64,000 nucleotides of DNA from Enterococcus montenegrensis (GCF_029983095.1 NZ_CP120467.1:2340501-2404500); one strand, 5' to 3'; positions 9,714 through 19,058 are shown, counted from the first letter of the stretch. Translations and numbers: made by a program. Notes: generated by a model not told the origin, from the letters alone.

Positions 9714-11525
9714 TTACGCCGTTACAGCTTGATAGACTTTGCGGAAGTAAAAGATGCGCGCGACCAAGTAATAAATAATTTGGATGACTACAAAAACGCC
9801 AAGAACTTCCCAACCAGCTAGCTGCATCCCCATTTTAAACATATGATACATGGCAGTTAGTGCCACTGCGCCATGAATAACCGACACAATAATTGGGGTA
9901 AAGAATAAAATACCGATTTGTTGATAAATCATCTTTTTCAGCTCTTTTTTGGCCAAGCCCATTTTATAAATCATCTTGAATTTTTCAATATCGACATCCA
10001 TATCACTATATAAACGGAAATATAAGAAACTACCGGCAGATACGAAGAAGACAATCCCAATGAAAATTCCGACAAATAAAACAGGTGCGTAACTTTGGAT
10101 AACCATATCTTTCATAAATTCGACTGAAACGATATCAGTATTTTTTTCCACCGCTTTACCGGCTTTAATCTGATCTTCTACACTTGCATTCGGGGTAAAC
10201 CAATAAACATAGTGATTTGGTTGATAATCTTTCATTGCAACTTGATCACTAACGACATAAGTTGGTATAAATGTACTCAAAATGGAAGTATCTTCTTCTT
10301 TTGTGACTTCTAAATTACTACCTGCCACTGTCACATTTTTTGTTGTTGCCGCATTTTCCATCCCACTTGTGTCTTTTAATTGAATCGCAGTCCCCTCTTT
10401 TAGCGCTAAGGCTTGCGTTTTAGTAGCCTTGGCTAATTTATTGTATTCACTTTGGCTAATAACTTGAATCCCTTCACCAGTATAAACACTCACGGGTACT
10501 TCATCAGCTTTAATATCATATTTTTCAAGCGCGCTATTTACAGCCTGCACAGAAGTTTCTTTGGCATCAAGTGCTTGAAAGGCGTATGACGTAGCATCCA
10601 TATTACCTACCAACAATTGACGGAACCCATATAAAGAACCAATTGCTGAAAAAGCTACGGTAGAAATAATCGCAACTAAAAAGAAGGAGCGCGCATTATC
10701 TTTCATCCGAAAAGCAAGATCTGAAAAGACGACCATATTGGTTTTCTTCCAAAAGACTTTTTCGTTTTTCCGTAATTTTTCAATAACCCAAACACTTAAC
10801 TGATCAAACAAAAATTTCGTGCCCACAATGACTACAAAAACAACTGGTAGAAAAACGATAATAACCGCAGTTTCTGGCGCTAGTAAGGCAGTAGCGTAAC
10901 CTGCTGCAATCAAAACTACCGCTAAAATACTTTTCCAACGAGAAACTTTAAAGGAGCCCTTACCTAATTCACCGGCTTTTAATAACGTTTGCACGTTTAG
11001 TTTAGGTAATCTAAATTGAATGACAAAGGAAATGACAAAAAACAGTGCCATAAAGGCCACAACAGTTAACGCTAATGCTTTAACCGGAAAATAAAAGCCT
11101 AAATCAATTCGCATTAAAAATTTTGATAGCCATAAAATAAGCTGTGAAAATAAAACACCTACTAGACTACCACTAATTGTCGCAAAAAAACCAATGACAA
11201 TATTTTCAATAAAAACCATCTTTCGTAACTGTTTAGGGCTCATCCCTTGAATCATTAATAGTCCGAATTCTTTTTTTCGGGATTGTAAAAAAACATCCAT
11301 GGAATAAAGAACAAAGAAAAAAGCAAAACCGTAAATAATGATTGCGGCTCCTAGCATCCCCACTTGGGCTTTTGAATTTAAGGCATCCCCAACAAGTTTG
11401 GGATGAAAAGCAAAAACGCTAAAGGTGAAAAAAACCATCACCGCAAATAAAGTACTTAAAAAATAAGCAAGGTATAGGTGTTTGTTGCGCATCGTATTAC
11501 GCACAACGAATTGTCTAAAATTCAT
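9714..11525 (-). CDS. ABC transporter permease, BceB/FtsX type
   Basis: About 603 aa. Membrane helices at the N-terminus (NKHLYLAYFLSTLFAV), a FtsX-like block of three helices near residues 55-175, more helices near 200-240, a large extracellular domain (about residues 300-480) and three final helices. This layout fits BceB-type permeases that detoxify or sense bacitracin and lantibiotics, which are normally 640-670 aa. The ATG at 11525 is chosen since GAGGGGG lies 7 bases upstream; a frame starting 15 bases earlier has no RBS. It overlaps the ATPase gene by 11 bases, so translation is coupled. No histidine kinase or response regulator lies nearby, unusual for the family. Confidence 0.88.
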   Translation of the reverse strand: MNFRQFVVRNTMRNKHLYLAYFLSTLFAVMVFFTFSVFAFHPKLVGDALNSKAQVGMLGAAIIIYGFAFFFVLYSMDVFLQSRKKEFGLLMIQGMSPKQLRKMVFIENIVIGFFATISGSLVGVLFSQLILWLSKFLMRIDLGFYFPVKALALTVVAFMALFFVISFVIQFRLPKLNVQTLLKAGELGKGSFKVSRWKSILAVVLIAAGYATALLAPETAVIIVFLPVVFVVIVGTKFLFDQLSVWVIEKLRKNEKVFWKKTNMVVFSDLAFRMKDNARSFFLVAIISTVAFSAIGSLYGFRQLLVGNMDATSYAFQALDAKETSVQAVNSALEKYDIKADEVPVSVYTGEGIQVISQSEYNKLAKATKTQALALKEGTAIQLKDTSGMENAATTKNVTVAGSNLEVTKEEDTSILSTFIPTYVVSDQVAMKDYQPNHYVYWFTPNASVEDQIKAGKAVEKNTDIVSVEFMKDMVIQSYAPVLFVGIFIGIVFFVSAGSFLYFRLYSDMDVDIEKFKMIYKMGLAKKELKKMIYQQIGILFFTPIIVSVIHGAVALTAMYHMFKMGMQLAGWEVLGVFVVIQIIYYLVARIFYFRKVYQAVTA

Positions 11526-12264
11526 TGTCAACCCCCTCAATTGCGGCTAATTCCTCCATGATTTGGTTATAAAAGGCTTGCTGACCATTTTGGCGTCTGA
11601 TTTCATGAACCAATTCTCCGTCTTTAATAAATACGATTCGTTCACAGTAGCTGGCTGCCAATGGGTCATGGGTTACCATTAAAATTGTAGCTTTTTCTGC
11701 TTCATTTAATTGTTGCAATAAACCCATCACGTCTTTTGATGACTTGGTATCTAAATTTCCGGTTGGTTCATCGGCTAAAACCAATTCTGGTTGATGAATC
11801 ATCGCTCTTGCAACTGCGACACGTTGCGCTTGTCCGCCGGAGATTTCAGCAATTCGCTTTTTCAATAAATCCCCGATCCCTAAGCGACTTGCTACTTCTT
11901 TAACCTGACGCTTCATGACCGCTACTTTTTCACCATCCAAGGTTAGCGGTAAAACGATATTTTCTTCCACTGTTAATGTTGGCAATAAATTAAAGCTTTG
12001 AAAAACAAAACCCAGTTGATTGCGACGAAAAGCAGCAATTTCTTCTTGATTTAACGCATGAGGGTCTTTGCCATTTAACAAAATCTTGCCGCTAGTTGGT
12101 TCATCAATTGTGGCCAATAAATTTAGAAATGTTGATTTCCCACTTCCTGAAGGTCCCATAATACCGATGAATTCACCATCGTCGACTGTTAAGTCAATTC
12201 CTTTTAGTGCTTCATATTTCATGGTGTCCCCATAAACTTTACGTAAATTTTCAACTTGTAACAT
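11515..12264 (-). CDS. ABC transporter ATP-binding protein, BceA type
   Basis: 249 aa cytoplasmic ATPase, partner of the permease immediately downstream. Walker A GPSGSGKST (about residue 36), Q-loop FQSFNLLP, signature ISGGQAQRVAVARA, Walker B LVLADEPTGNLD and the H-switch MVTHD. The GNLD form of the D-loop marks the MacB/LolD/BceA subfamily, which works with FtsX-like permeases rather than importers. AAGGAAG precedes the ATG. A set of GGCTAAC repeats upstream (12366-12415) may be the control region. Confidence 0.95.
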   Translation of the reverse strand: MLQVENLRKVYGDTMKYEALKGIDLTVDDGEFIGIMGPSGSGKSTFLNLLATIDEPTSGKILLNGKDPHALNQEEIAAFRRNQLGFVFQSFNLLPTLTVEENIVLPLTLDGEKVAVMKRQVKEVASRLGIGDLLKKRIAEISGGQAQRVAVARAMIHQPELVLADEPTGNLDTKSSKDVMGLLQQLNEAEKATILMVTHDPLAASYCERIVFIKDGELVHEIRRQNGQQAFYNQIMEELAAIEGVDNEF

Positions 12265-12365
12265 CTTCGCACTTCCTTAGTCATTCGTATTTGATAAAAA
12301 TAATTTGTCTGATTTACCTGTTACAATCAGACCTCCTGTTTACTCTTTTAGTTTACGAAACTTTC

Positions 12366-12415
12366 GGCTAACACAAAATAGATAGGGCTAACAAGGGCCT
12401 AACACTTTTGTTAGG
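12366..12415 (-). promoter_or_regulatory. Repeated GGCTAAC motifs upstream of the BceAB-type operon
   Basis: GGCTAACA occurs at 12366 and 12386, exactly 20 bases apart; GCCTAACA follows at 12397, and the inverse GTTAGG at 12410. A spacing of about two helical turns is typical for response-regulator sites. A further hairpin TCTGATT/AATCAGA (12306-12331) preceded by AGGAGG on the minus strand lies between these repeats and the ATPase start. Role is inferred from position only. Confidence 0.45.
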
Positions 12416-12453
12416 TGTCTTCATGTAATAAATAAATTTGATTGGTACAAAAA

Positions 12454-12519
12454 AAACCTGAATAACTAACTTTTCTTATCCCGCCATAAGCTTCGTAAGA
12501 AAAGTTAATTTTCAGGTTT
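12454..12519. terminator. Strong bidirectional terminator-like hairpin
   Basis: AAACCTGAA...AACTTTTCTTA pairs with TAAGAAAAGTT...TTCAGGTTT around a short loop, with A-run to the left and T-run to the right. On minus it ends the small ORF at 12559-12702. Confidence 0.75.
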
Positions 12520-12558
12520 TATTTTTGAACTTTTTGAACGCTTAGAAATTTTTTGACT

Positions 12559-12702
12559 TTATTTTCCCTGTTCTTTTTGCTTTTGTTCTTTTTGTTCCAG
12601 TTCACCGTATGCGTTACGAGCAAAGGTATTCCCGCTTGCGGCTCCACTATTACGTGATAGACGGGCGATTTTACGCAATAAATTTAGCAAGAGTTCTTTC
12701 AT
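12559..12702 (-). CDS. 47-aa small protein, amphipathic N-terminus and Q/E/K-rich tail, unknown function
   Basis: ATG at 12702 with AGGTGA 3 bases before it and a terminator after the stop; too short for usual ORF cut-offs. The product starts MKELLLNLLRKIARLS, a basic amphipathic helix, then a small-residue stretch (NSGAASGNTF), then ELEQKEQKQKEQGK. No signal peptide and no cysteine. The helix / short core / charged tail layout recalls AgrD-type pheromone precursors, but there is no AgrB gene here and no thiolactone cysteine, so this is only a resemblance. The gap 12703-12980 that precedes it holds a possible -10 (TATAAA) and nothing else clear. Confidence 0.55.
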   Translation of the reverse strand: MKELLLNLLRKIARLSRNSGAASGNTFARNAYGELEQKEQKQKEQGK

Positions 12703-12981
12703 ACTTCACCTACTTTTGGCAAATAGCAAAGCTAACGGAATCATTCACCCCTATGCTACCCCCCAATTTATACCTTCTTTATTGATAAGAAAAGCTACTA
12801 AAACGCCCTTAATCCTTACGTGATCCGGGTAAAATATTACGAAATTGGGATTACTGTTGGAATTTAAAAAAATTTCGCCTTATTGTAAACATTAGCATTT
12901 ACACAACTTGATCTGCATATGTTTACCACAAAGCATATCCAAAAGGGAACAATATATTTTTAGCGTTGAAAATGAAACTAT

Positions 12982-15408
12982 TTATTCAAAATCTTGCGGA
13001 AGTTCTTCTGGTTCACTTGGTTCAATTAAAACTTTACGGGGTTTACTACCTTCTGAAGGCCCCACAACACCATGCATTTCTAATTCATCGACTAGGCGTG
13101 CTGCTCGGTTGTAGCCAATACGAAAACGGCGTTGCAGTAAAGAAACACTGGCAGTTTGCATTTCAACGACTAAATCTTTTGCCTGTTCATACAACTCATC
13201 TTCTGGTTGTGCATTGGCGCCACTGTTTGTTTCGTCTTCTTCGGTTACCATCATTTTCTCTTCATAGTCAGCACCTTGTTGTTCTGTGATGAATTCCACG
13301 ACACGTTCCACTTCATGATCGGAAATAAATGCGCCTTGAACACGAATCGGTTTATTTTCGCCCATTGGTAAAAAGAGCATATCGCCACGACCAAGTAGTT
13401 TTTCTGCGCCATTGCTATCTAAAATGGTACGAGAATCTGTACCGCTAGAAACAGCAAAGGCCATACGTGAAGGAACGTTTGCTTTAATAATCCCGGTAAT
13501 AACATCGACACTTGGCCGTTGTGTAGCCAAAATCATATGAATACCCGCTGCTCGTGCCATTTGCGCTAGGCGAATAATCGCATCTTCCACTTCATTTGAA
13601 GCAACCATCATTAAATCCGCCAATTCATCGACAATAACAACAATAAATGGCAAAATCGGGTTGTTTTCCCCATGACTTAAATTACGGGCTAAAATCATTT
13701 CATTGTAGCCGGTAATATTTCTAACACCAGCTGCGGCAAATTTCTCGTAACGTTCTTCCATCTCTTTAACAACTTTTTGCAATGCTTGCGCGGCTTTTCT
13801 AGGATTTGTTACAACCGGAGTTAAGAGGTGAGGAATACCATTATAGACATTTAATTCCACCATCTTTGGATCAATCATCATTAATTTGACTTCATGAGGT
13901 TTTGCTCGCATCAAAATGCTGGTGATAATCCCATTGATGGCTACTGATTTCCCGCTACCAGTGGAACCAGCAATTAACAAATGCGGCATTTTAGTTAAAT
14001 CAGCCGTTTGTACCCGCCCGGAAATATCGCGGCCAAGTGGTACTTCTAATAATTTATCAGGATGATCTGGCTGTGCCTCAATAACTTCTCTAAAGGAAAC
14101 TGTACTGATACTGCTATTGGGAACTTCAATCCCAATTAAAGATTTTCCGGGAATTGGCGCTTCCATCCGCACATCTTTTGCCGCTAGTGCCAATGCAATA
14201 TCATCGGTCAAGCTAACAATTTTGCTAACTTTAACACCAACAGCCGGTTGCACTTCAAATTTTGTTACTGCTGGTCCTAGACTAGCCTTCACAACTTTGG
14301 CATCGACGCCAAAACTTTGGAAGGTTTTTTCTAAGACTCCAATATTGTGTTCAATTTTTTGATACTCATCACTTTGATCAGTCGGTGGTAGTGAATCTAA
14401 TAATGTAACATCTGGCAATTGATAATCACGATCTTCTGCTTCTGCAGGAATTTCAAAGTCTAAATCTTCACCGTCATCTGGCATTTCTGCCGTAGTTTCT
14501 GAAAGATCTGGTGTATTTTGTATTTTAGAATCCATTTTGGGTTTTACTGCTACTTTTTCTTGGAAGTGATCAATCGGCACAAAACTCAATTGTTCAGCTT
14601 CGACTGCCGTGTCAACTTTTTCTGTCGCTGCCAATTTTTCTCCAGCAGTCATGGGACGCACTTGATTTTTTTCATTGCGGGCCAACTCTTCTTTAGCCGC
14701 TGCTTTTTCTTCTGCAATTTTTTCGGCCTTTCTCGCCGCTTTTTCTTCTTGTCGCGCTTTTTTCGCCGCTTGTCGCGCAGCTTTTTTCGCAGGATCACCA
14801 GCTAAAAATTCTTGTAAATTATCCCCTATATTTTGCAAGTGTTCTACTAATTCACCGCCACTCATCATGCTGACTAAAAACAACCCTACTATTGCAAGTA
14901 AGAAGGCCAAAAAATAGCTCCCCACTTGGGAAACAAGAAAGTAGCTTCCCTGATACAAAATTGCCCCCAACATACCGCCGCCGACATTTTGACTAACTTG
15001 ATTAGAGCGAATGTCTCCTAATAAGGTTCCCCAAGTCGTAGTGATAATATTGGGTGTGCCGCTAATCACATTGCGGAATAATAGAGCATGCAAAAATAAT
15101 AACAATGCCGCATAAATCAGCAAGCCACCAAAAAAGCGGCGAAAACTTTCAAACTTTGCTGCTGTCGTTTTAACCATTAACCACAAGCCATACAAAGCTA
15201 AAGCCACAGCCAAGATAGGATACGTATTTCCACCGATAATCCGCAAGCAATTTGCAATTAAGGTGCCTAAAAAGCCTAGCTTAAATAAACCCAATCCGGC
15301 AAATATAATAAATGCGGCGCCGATTGCCGCCAACATCATTTTTTCTTGTTGCTGTTGTTGTTTTTTAGTCACGCGTTTCTTTTTCTTCTGGCGTTTTGGT
15401 TGTGCCAT
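12982..15408 (-). CDS. ftsK: DNA translocase FtsK/SpoIIIE
   Basis: Septal DNA pump that clears the chromosome terminus during division. Four membrane helices lie in residues ~25-180, followed by a charged Ala/Lys/Glu-rich linker (about 205-330), the alpha domain, the motor with Walker [14 protein letters not shown] near residue 460 and Walker [14 protein letters not shown] near 590, and the C-terminal winged-helix gamma domain ([21 protein letters not shown] split over its helices) that reads KOPS-like sequences. About 808 aa. ATG at 15408 is favoured by GAGGG 7 bases before it, over the TTG six bases upstream. The linker gives long spurious frames on the other strand. Confidence 0.97.
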   Translation of the reverse strand: MAQPKRQKKKKRVTKKQQQQQEKMMLAAIGAAFIIFAGLGLFKLGFLGTLIANCLRIIGGNTYPILAVALALYGLWLMVKTTAAKFESFRRFFGGLLIYAALLLFLHALLFRNVISGTPNIITTTWGTLLGDIRSNQVSQNVGGGMLGAILYQGSYFLVSQVGSYFLAFLLAIVGLFLVSMMSGGELVEHLQNIGDNLQEFLAGDPAKKAARQAAKKARQEEKAARKAEKIAEEKAAAKEELARNEKNQVRPMTAGEKLAATEKVDTAVEAEQLSFVPIDHFQEKVAVKPKMDSKIQNTPDLSETTAEMPDDGEDLDFEIPAEAEDRDYQLPDVTLLDSLPPTDQSDEYQKIEHNIGVLEKTFQSFGVDAKVVKASLGPAVTKFEVQPAVGVKVSKIVSLTDDIALALAAKDVRMEAPIPGKSLIGIEVPNSSISTVSFREVIEAQPDHPDKLLEVPLGRDISGRVQTADLTKMPHLLIAGSTGSGKSVAINGIITSILMRAKPHEVKLMMIDPKMVELNVYNGIPHLLTPVVTNPRKAAQALQKVVKEMEERYEKFAAAGVRNITGYNEMILARNLSHGENNPILPFIVVIVDELADLMMVASNEVEDAIIRLAQMARAAGIHMILATQRPSVDVITGIIKANVPSRMAFAVSSGTDSRTILDSNGAEKLLGRGDMLFLPMGENKPIRVQGAFISDHEVERVVEFITEQQGADYEEKMMVTEEDETNSGANAQPEDELYEQAKDLVVEMQTASVSLLQRRFRIGYNRAARLVDELEMHGVVGPSEGSKPRKVLIEPSEPEELPQDFE

Positions 15409-15448
15409 TTTCAATCCCTCATTTCATCTTCTCCATTATACAAAAAAA

Positions 15449-15480
15449 AACAGGCGAACAAAAGTTTTGTTCAGCCTGTT
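15449..15480 (-). terminator. Terminator downstream of amino acid ABC operon
   Basis: AACAGGC...GAACAAAA pairs with TTTTGTTC...GCCTGTT, with nine A on plus (T on minus) directly following. It lies 20 bases beyond the binding-protein stop. Confidence 0.85.
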
Positions 15481-15499
15481 AAAAGTTATCTTTTCGCAA

Positions 15500-16315
15500 T
15501 TATTTTGGGGCGACATCTTCACCAAACCATTTTTCAGAAATCTTTTTAAATTCACCGTTGTCTTTTAATGTTTTAAGTGCTGTATTAATTTTTTCTACTA
15601 AAGCCTGATCATTTTTTCTTACGCCAATTGCGTAGTCTTCATTTTCAAAAGGACCTTTGATGATATTGTAATCATCCATTTGCTTTTTCTGCGTTAAATA
15701 ATAATCAGCGTAGACTTTATCGATTAATAAGCCATCGATTCGCCCATTTTCTAAATCAATAAAGGCTTCGTTAAAGCTAGCGTATAAGACCGCATCATTA
15801 TCGGCCACAATATCTTTTAATACTTCTGGTTGCTTTGTAAACAAGTCATACCCAGAAGAACCTTCTTGCGCGCCTAAAATTTTCCCCTTCATATCCTTAA
15901 AAGCAGTTAATTTACTTTTCTTTGGTGTTACTAACACTTGGTCATTTTCCATATACGTATCTGAAAAAAGAACTTTTTTCTCCCGTTCTGCCGTTTTGGA
16001 GTAGCCATTCCAAATGACATCAATGGTCCCGTTATCTAGTTCTGTCTCTTTCATAGACCAATCAATGGATTGAAATTTGACCTTTTGTCCTGTTTCTTTA
16101 AATACTGCTTTGGCTAAATCAATATCAAAACCAACTAAATTTCCCTTCTTGTCTTTAAACCCCATCGGCACAAAAGTATCGTCTAAACCCATAACAACTT
16201 CTTTTGGTACTTCGTTTGCTTTCGTTTTAGGATTTTCCTCTTTGCTTGCACAAGCCGCCAGTAAACCCAGACTTGCCACTACTGTTAATAACGCGCCCCA
16301 TTTTTTTAATTTCAT
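15500..16315 (-). CDS. Amino acid ABC transporter substrate-binding lipoprotein
   Basis: 271 aa. A lipoprotein signal peptide ends in the lipobox LLAAC near residue 22, so the mature protein is tethered outside the membrane. The rest is a family 3 solute-binding fold: GFDIDLAKAVFKETG, the WNGYSKTAER segment, GAQEGSSGYD and EDYAIGVRKND. ATG at 16315 has GGAGG 8 bases upstream; an earlier in-frame ATG lies inside that RBS. Third gene of a permease-ATPase-binding protein operon. Substrate specificity cannot be read from the protein; the T-box specifier upstream suggests histidine. Confidence 0.93.
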   Translation of the reverse strand: MKLKKWGALLTVVASLGLLAACASKEENPKTKANEVPKEVVMGLDDTFVPMGFKDKKGNLVGFDIDLAKAVFKETGQKVKFQSIDWSMKETELDNGTIDVIWNGYSKTAEREKKVLFSDTYMENDQVLVTPKKSKLTAFKDMKGKILGAQEGSSGYDLFTKQPEVLKDIVADNDAVLYASFNEAFIDLENGRIDGLLIDKVYADYYLTQKKQMDDYNIIKGPFENEDYAIGVRKNDQALVEKINTALKTLKDNGEFKKISEKWFGEDVAPK

Positions 16316-16340
16316 TTTCCAAACCTCCATTTTTTCCCAT

Positions 16341-16973
16341 TTATTTTGGTGATACTTTTAACGTTTGATCGGCAATATGTTCGGCAAAGGCCCAATCATG
16401 GGTAACCACAATTTGAGTGACGCCTTCTTTTTTTAAAGATAAAATTAGTTTTTCCACTTGTTCTCTTAAGGCTGGATCTAGAGCACTCGTTGGTTCATCA
16501 TAAGCTAGAACTTGCGGGTCCATTGCCATCGCCCGAGCAATCGCCACCCTTTGTTTTTGACCACCAGACAATTGGTAAGGATAACTTTGTAATAAATCTT
16601 CTAAGCCTAGTTGAGCTGCTAATTTTTCGGCTTTTTTACTATAGACAGCTTGTGTTTCTTTTAAGACTAACTTTGGCGCCAAAGTTATATTTTCAAAAAC
16701 GCTCAGGTGAGGAAATAATTGAAAGTCTTGAAACACCACACCAACAACTTGTTCTTGTTCATTTAAGGCAGTGGGATTAAAGGCTTTACCGTCTAATAAA
16801 AACGTTCCGCTATCTGCTTTTTCCAAACCTGCCAACATCCGTAGTAGCGTTGTTTTCCCGCCACCAGAAGGACCCACAATAGCTAAAATCTCGCCGTCTG
16901 GAATATTTAAATCCAAATTTTCAAAAATATTTTTTTTACCAAAAGCCTTGTTAATTTTTCTTAATTCCAACAT
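16341..16973 (-). CDS. Polar amino acid ABC transporter ATP-binding protein
   Basis: 210 aa, slightly shorter than the usual 240. Walker A GPSGGGKTT, Q-loop FQDFQLFPH, signature LSGGQKQRVAIARAMA, Walker B VLAYDEPTSALDP and H-switch VVTHD are all intact. The C-terminus stops soon after the H-loop (DQTLKVSPK), so a short C-terminal segment is missing relative to GlnQ. AGGTGA precedes ATG. It lies 15 bases after the permease and 25 bases before the binding protein. Confidence 0.95.
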   Translation of the reverse strand: MLELRKINKAFGKKNIFENLDLNIPDGEILAIVGPSGGGKTTLLRMLAGLEKADSGTFLLDGKAFNPTALNEQEQVVGVVFQDFQLFPHLSVFENITLAPKLVLKETQAVYSKKAEKLAAQLGLEDLLQSYPYQLSGGQKQRVAIARAMAMDPQVLAYDEPTSALDPALREQVEKLILSLKKEGVTQIVVTHDWAFAEHIADQTLKVSPK

Positions 16974-16988
16974 TTCTACTTCACCTGC

Positions 16989-17636
16989 CTAACGGTAATA
17001 ATTTAATTTATTTTCTAAAAGTTTCATAATTAACGTAAATAAACCAGTCATTACTAAGTATATCAAACCAACACCAACTAACGGTAGTAATGTTGTATCC
17101 CGTTCCATCGCAATTTTGCCGATACGCATCATATCTGAAAGGCCTAAAATGTAAACCAATGAAGTATCTTTTACTAAATTAACAACTTCATTTCCCACAG
17201 AGGGAAGAGTAATTTTTACAACTTGCGGAATAATAATTTTTTTGATCGTCTGCATTTTACTTAGGCGTAATACTTGGGACGCTTCATATTGTCCTTGGGG
17301 GATGGATTGAATCCCGCCACGAAAAATTTCAGCAAAATAGGCAGCATAATTAATCACAAAAGCCAATAGCGCTGCATCAAAGCGATCTAAAACCAAAGCT
17401 GGTAGCAATAAAGGCAACCCATAAAAGATAAAAATTAACTGTAGTAGTAAGGGTGTCCCCCGCATTACCCAAACATAGACTTGCACCAATAGTTTGAAAG
17501 GTTGCAGGTGACTCGCTAGAACAAAAGCTAAAATAATCCCTAGCGGAATCGAGCCCAATAGCGTTAAACCAAATAATTTTAATGTGATGCCTGCACCAGA
17601 CAACAATTGTGGTAAAACAGAAATTAAATAATTCAT
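16989..17636 (-). CDS. Polar amino acid ABC transporter permease
   Basis: 215 aa, about five membrane helices. The EAA loop typical of the HisM/GlnP family appears as YEASQVLRLSKMQTIKKI with the following IIPQ. First gene of the operon, with AAAGGAG before the ATG, preceded by a leader with two T-box elements. It forms the membrane channel for the importer made with the next two genes. Confidence 0.94.
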   Translation of the reverse strand: MNYLISVLPQLLSGAGITLKLFGLTLLGSIPLGIILAFVLASHLQPFKLLVQVYVWVMRGTPLLLQLIFIFYGLPLLLPALVLDRFDAALLAFVINYAAYFAEIFRGGIQSIPQGQYEASQVLRLSKMQTIKKIIIPQVVKITLPSVGNEVVNLVKDTSLVYILGLSDMMRIGKIAMERDTTLLPLVGVGLIYLVMTGLFTLIMKLLENKLNYYR

Positions 17637-17794
17637 TTGTTTCTCTCCTTTATTTTTCTAATTCAAAAAAGTGGAAGACACTGGGTCAGACGCAACTTTT
17701 TAACCTGACAAATTAAAAAGCAGGTGTATGAATCGCTCACGGTCTATCTTTTGATAAACGAAAAATTTTCGTGTGAAAATTTTTACTTCCAGAT

Positions 17795-18040
17795 AAAAAA
17801 AGCCCTCTGACTTTTACATCAGAGGGCGTAACAACGCGGTGCCACCTCTTATTTTTTACTTTTTCACAAAAGTAAACTTAAGCAGTCAAATCAAAATAGC
17901 AAAGCTTAAAAACTCCCTTGTACTAAAAAAATGGGAAATTTAAGAAAAATTATACCCAACCGTAAATTCCGCCTTCGTTTTTTAGCACTAGTTTGTGAAG
18001 TTTGACTATGGTAACAAAGGAATTTACGAGAAATTCGTAA
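17795..18040 (-). ncRNA. T-box element 2 (proximal), specifier domain atypical
   Basis: The minus strand carries AGGTGGCACCGCG (17847-17835), the T-box core, and then terminator GCCCTCTGA...TCAGAGGGC followed by T7 (17827-17795), with a stem III TTTACTTTT-gtg-AAAAAGTAAA before it. Upstream, no standard Stem I (AGTA loop, AG bulge, GGTG) can be recognised; instead AGTGCTAAAAAA pairs with TTTTTTTAGTAC over a large loop. Specifier codon not resolved. Confidence 0.8.
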
Positions 18041-18047
18041 TCCGACT

Positions 18048-18345
18048 ATAAAAAAAGTCCTTTAGCGCATGCGCTAAAGGACGTAAATTACGTGGTTCCA
18101 CCTTTTTTCACTCTTGTTTTACAACGAGAGCCTCCATAAGTCATCTATCAATGACTGCTGCTGTAACGGGCATACCCGGATTTTCTTACTTTTATTTCAG
18201 AAAAACAACTCCAAGATGTGGTTCACAAATTGCCATCGTCTCTTTTCACCAACCAGAGACTCTCTTTGGATAAACAAACTTGCTACTCTTCTTATCGATG
18301 TCGTATTATTAGGTTGTCTTTAACTTTAAAAGGTCAAATGCATTT
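18048..18345 (-). ncRNA. T-box element 1 (distal), probable histidine specifier
   Basis: Minus strand: AAGAGTAGC opens Stem I, AAAGAGAG and TTGGTGAAAAGAG look like the AG bulge and distal loop, then GAACCACA opposite the AGTAG with AAGA/TCTT closing the loop. By the GAA-N-codon-A pattern the specifier would be CAC (His); ACC or CCA cannot be excluded. The T-box GGTGGAACCACG is at 18102-18091 and the terminator GTCCTTTAGC/GCTAAAGGAC with T-run at 18082-18050. Histidine ABC transporters under His T-boxes have been predicted in Lactobacillales, consistent with the genes downstream. Confidence 0.85.
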
Positions 18346-18378
18346 TGTCAACTATTTTCTTTGAAGGGAGTTTTTTTC

Positions 18379-18861
18379 ATGACTGCAACACAACAAGAAG
18401 CGTACCGCCTGTTAGCTGATTTAAATATTTCTTATCAACGAGTGGACCACGAGCCCATTACTTCTGTTAAAAACGTGCCCTTCTCATTACCTGGACCGCA
18501 AGTAAAAAATTTAGTTTTAAAGCCTCGCAAAGGCGAACATCGTTTTTTAGTCATTTTACCTGATGAAAAGCAAGCAGATTTGACACATTTAGCCGAAATT
18601 TTAGCGGAAAAGCGTCTTTCTTTTGTTTCTGAAAAAAATTTGTTAGAATTACTCAATGTGCCTGCAGGTTCAGTCACACCTTTAGCTTTACCAAATGATC
18701 ATGATCACAAAATCACAGTGGTCATAGACAAAGCCATTGATCAAAATGATACCGTTGGTTTTCACCCAAATATCAATTCAACGACGTTAATCATGCAATT
18801 TGCTGACTTTGCCAAACTATTAGATCATCTTGGCTACAAGCCGCTTTATTTAGCAATTTAA
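18379..18861 (+). CDS. YbaK/ProX-family aminoacyl-tRNA deacylase
   Basis: 160 aa. The fold is that of the INS/YbaK editing domain: residues VDHEPITSV at the start, the KNLVLKPRKGEHRFLV block with its conserved lysine, VPAGSVTPLAL and the C-terminal FHPNINSTTLIM. Close relatives are called prolyl-tRNA editing proteins (ProXp-ala, PrdX), which hydrolyse Ala-tRNA-Pro as free-standing proteins. ATG at 18379 has GGGAG 8 bases upstream. Transcribed divergently from the T-box leader of the amino acid transporter, with no overlap. Exact tRNA substrate is not decided by the sequence. Confidence 0.88.
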   Translation: MTATQQEAYRLLADLNISYQRVDHEPITSVKNVPFSLPGPQVKNLVLKPRKGEHRFLVILPDEKQADLTHLAEILAEKRLSFVSEKNLLELLNVPAGSVTPLALPNDHDHKITVVIDKAIDQNDTVGFHPNINSTTLIMQFADFAKLLDHLGYKPLYLAI

Positions 18862-18887
18862 TAAAATTACGAGGTGTATTTGCTCTT

Positions 18888-19058
18888 ATGTTATTCTTAT
18901 TTATCTTCACCCTAATTGCCGGTGGTGCCGGCTATTTATTTTATTTATTAACAAAAGATTCAATTCGCGAAGTTTATGAACAATTAGATGACAAAAACAA
19001 AAAAGTTCGCAAAATAAAAGCAGTCTGTTTAGGGGTTTTTCACTTAATTGCCTTTTAA
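18888..19058 (+). CDS. 56-aa small membrane protein, unknown
   Basis: Starts at ATG 18888, 26 bases after the YbaK-family gene, with GAGGTG 11 bases upstream. One N-terminal helix (LFLFIFTLIAGGAGYLFYLL), a charged middle (DSIREVYEQLDDKNKKVRKIK) and a hydrophobic end (VCLGVFHLIAF). Probably co-transcribed with the upstream gene. I do not recognise the family. The stretch after it up to 19260 shows nothing coding. Confidence 0.55.
   Translation: MLFLFIFTLIAGGAGYLFYLLTKDSIREVYEQLDDKNKKVRKIKAVCLGVFHLIAF

Noticed and set aside
12908..13289. Open frames on plus across the 3' end of ftsK
   Set aside because: Antisense shadows of ftsK with no RBS or recognisable protein features.
14518..14917. Phenylalanine/alanine-rich frames on plus
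   Set aside because: Reverse reading of the Lys/Ala/Glu linker of FtsK.
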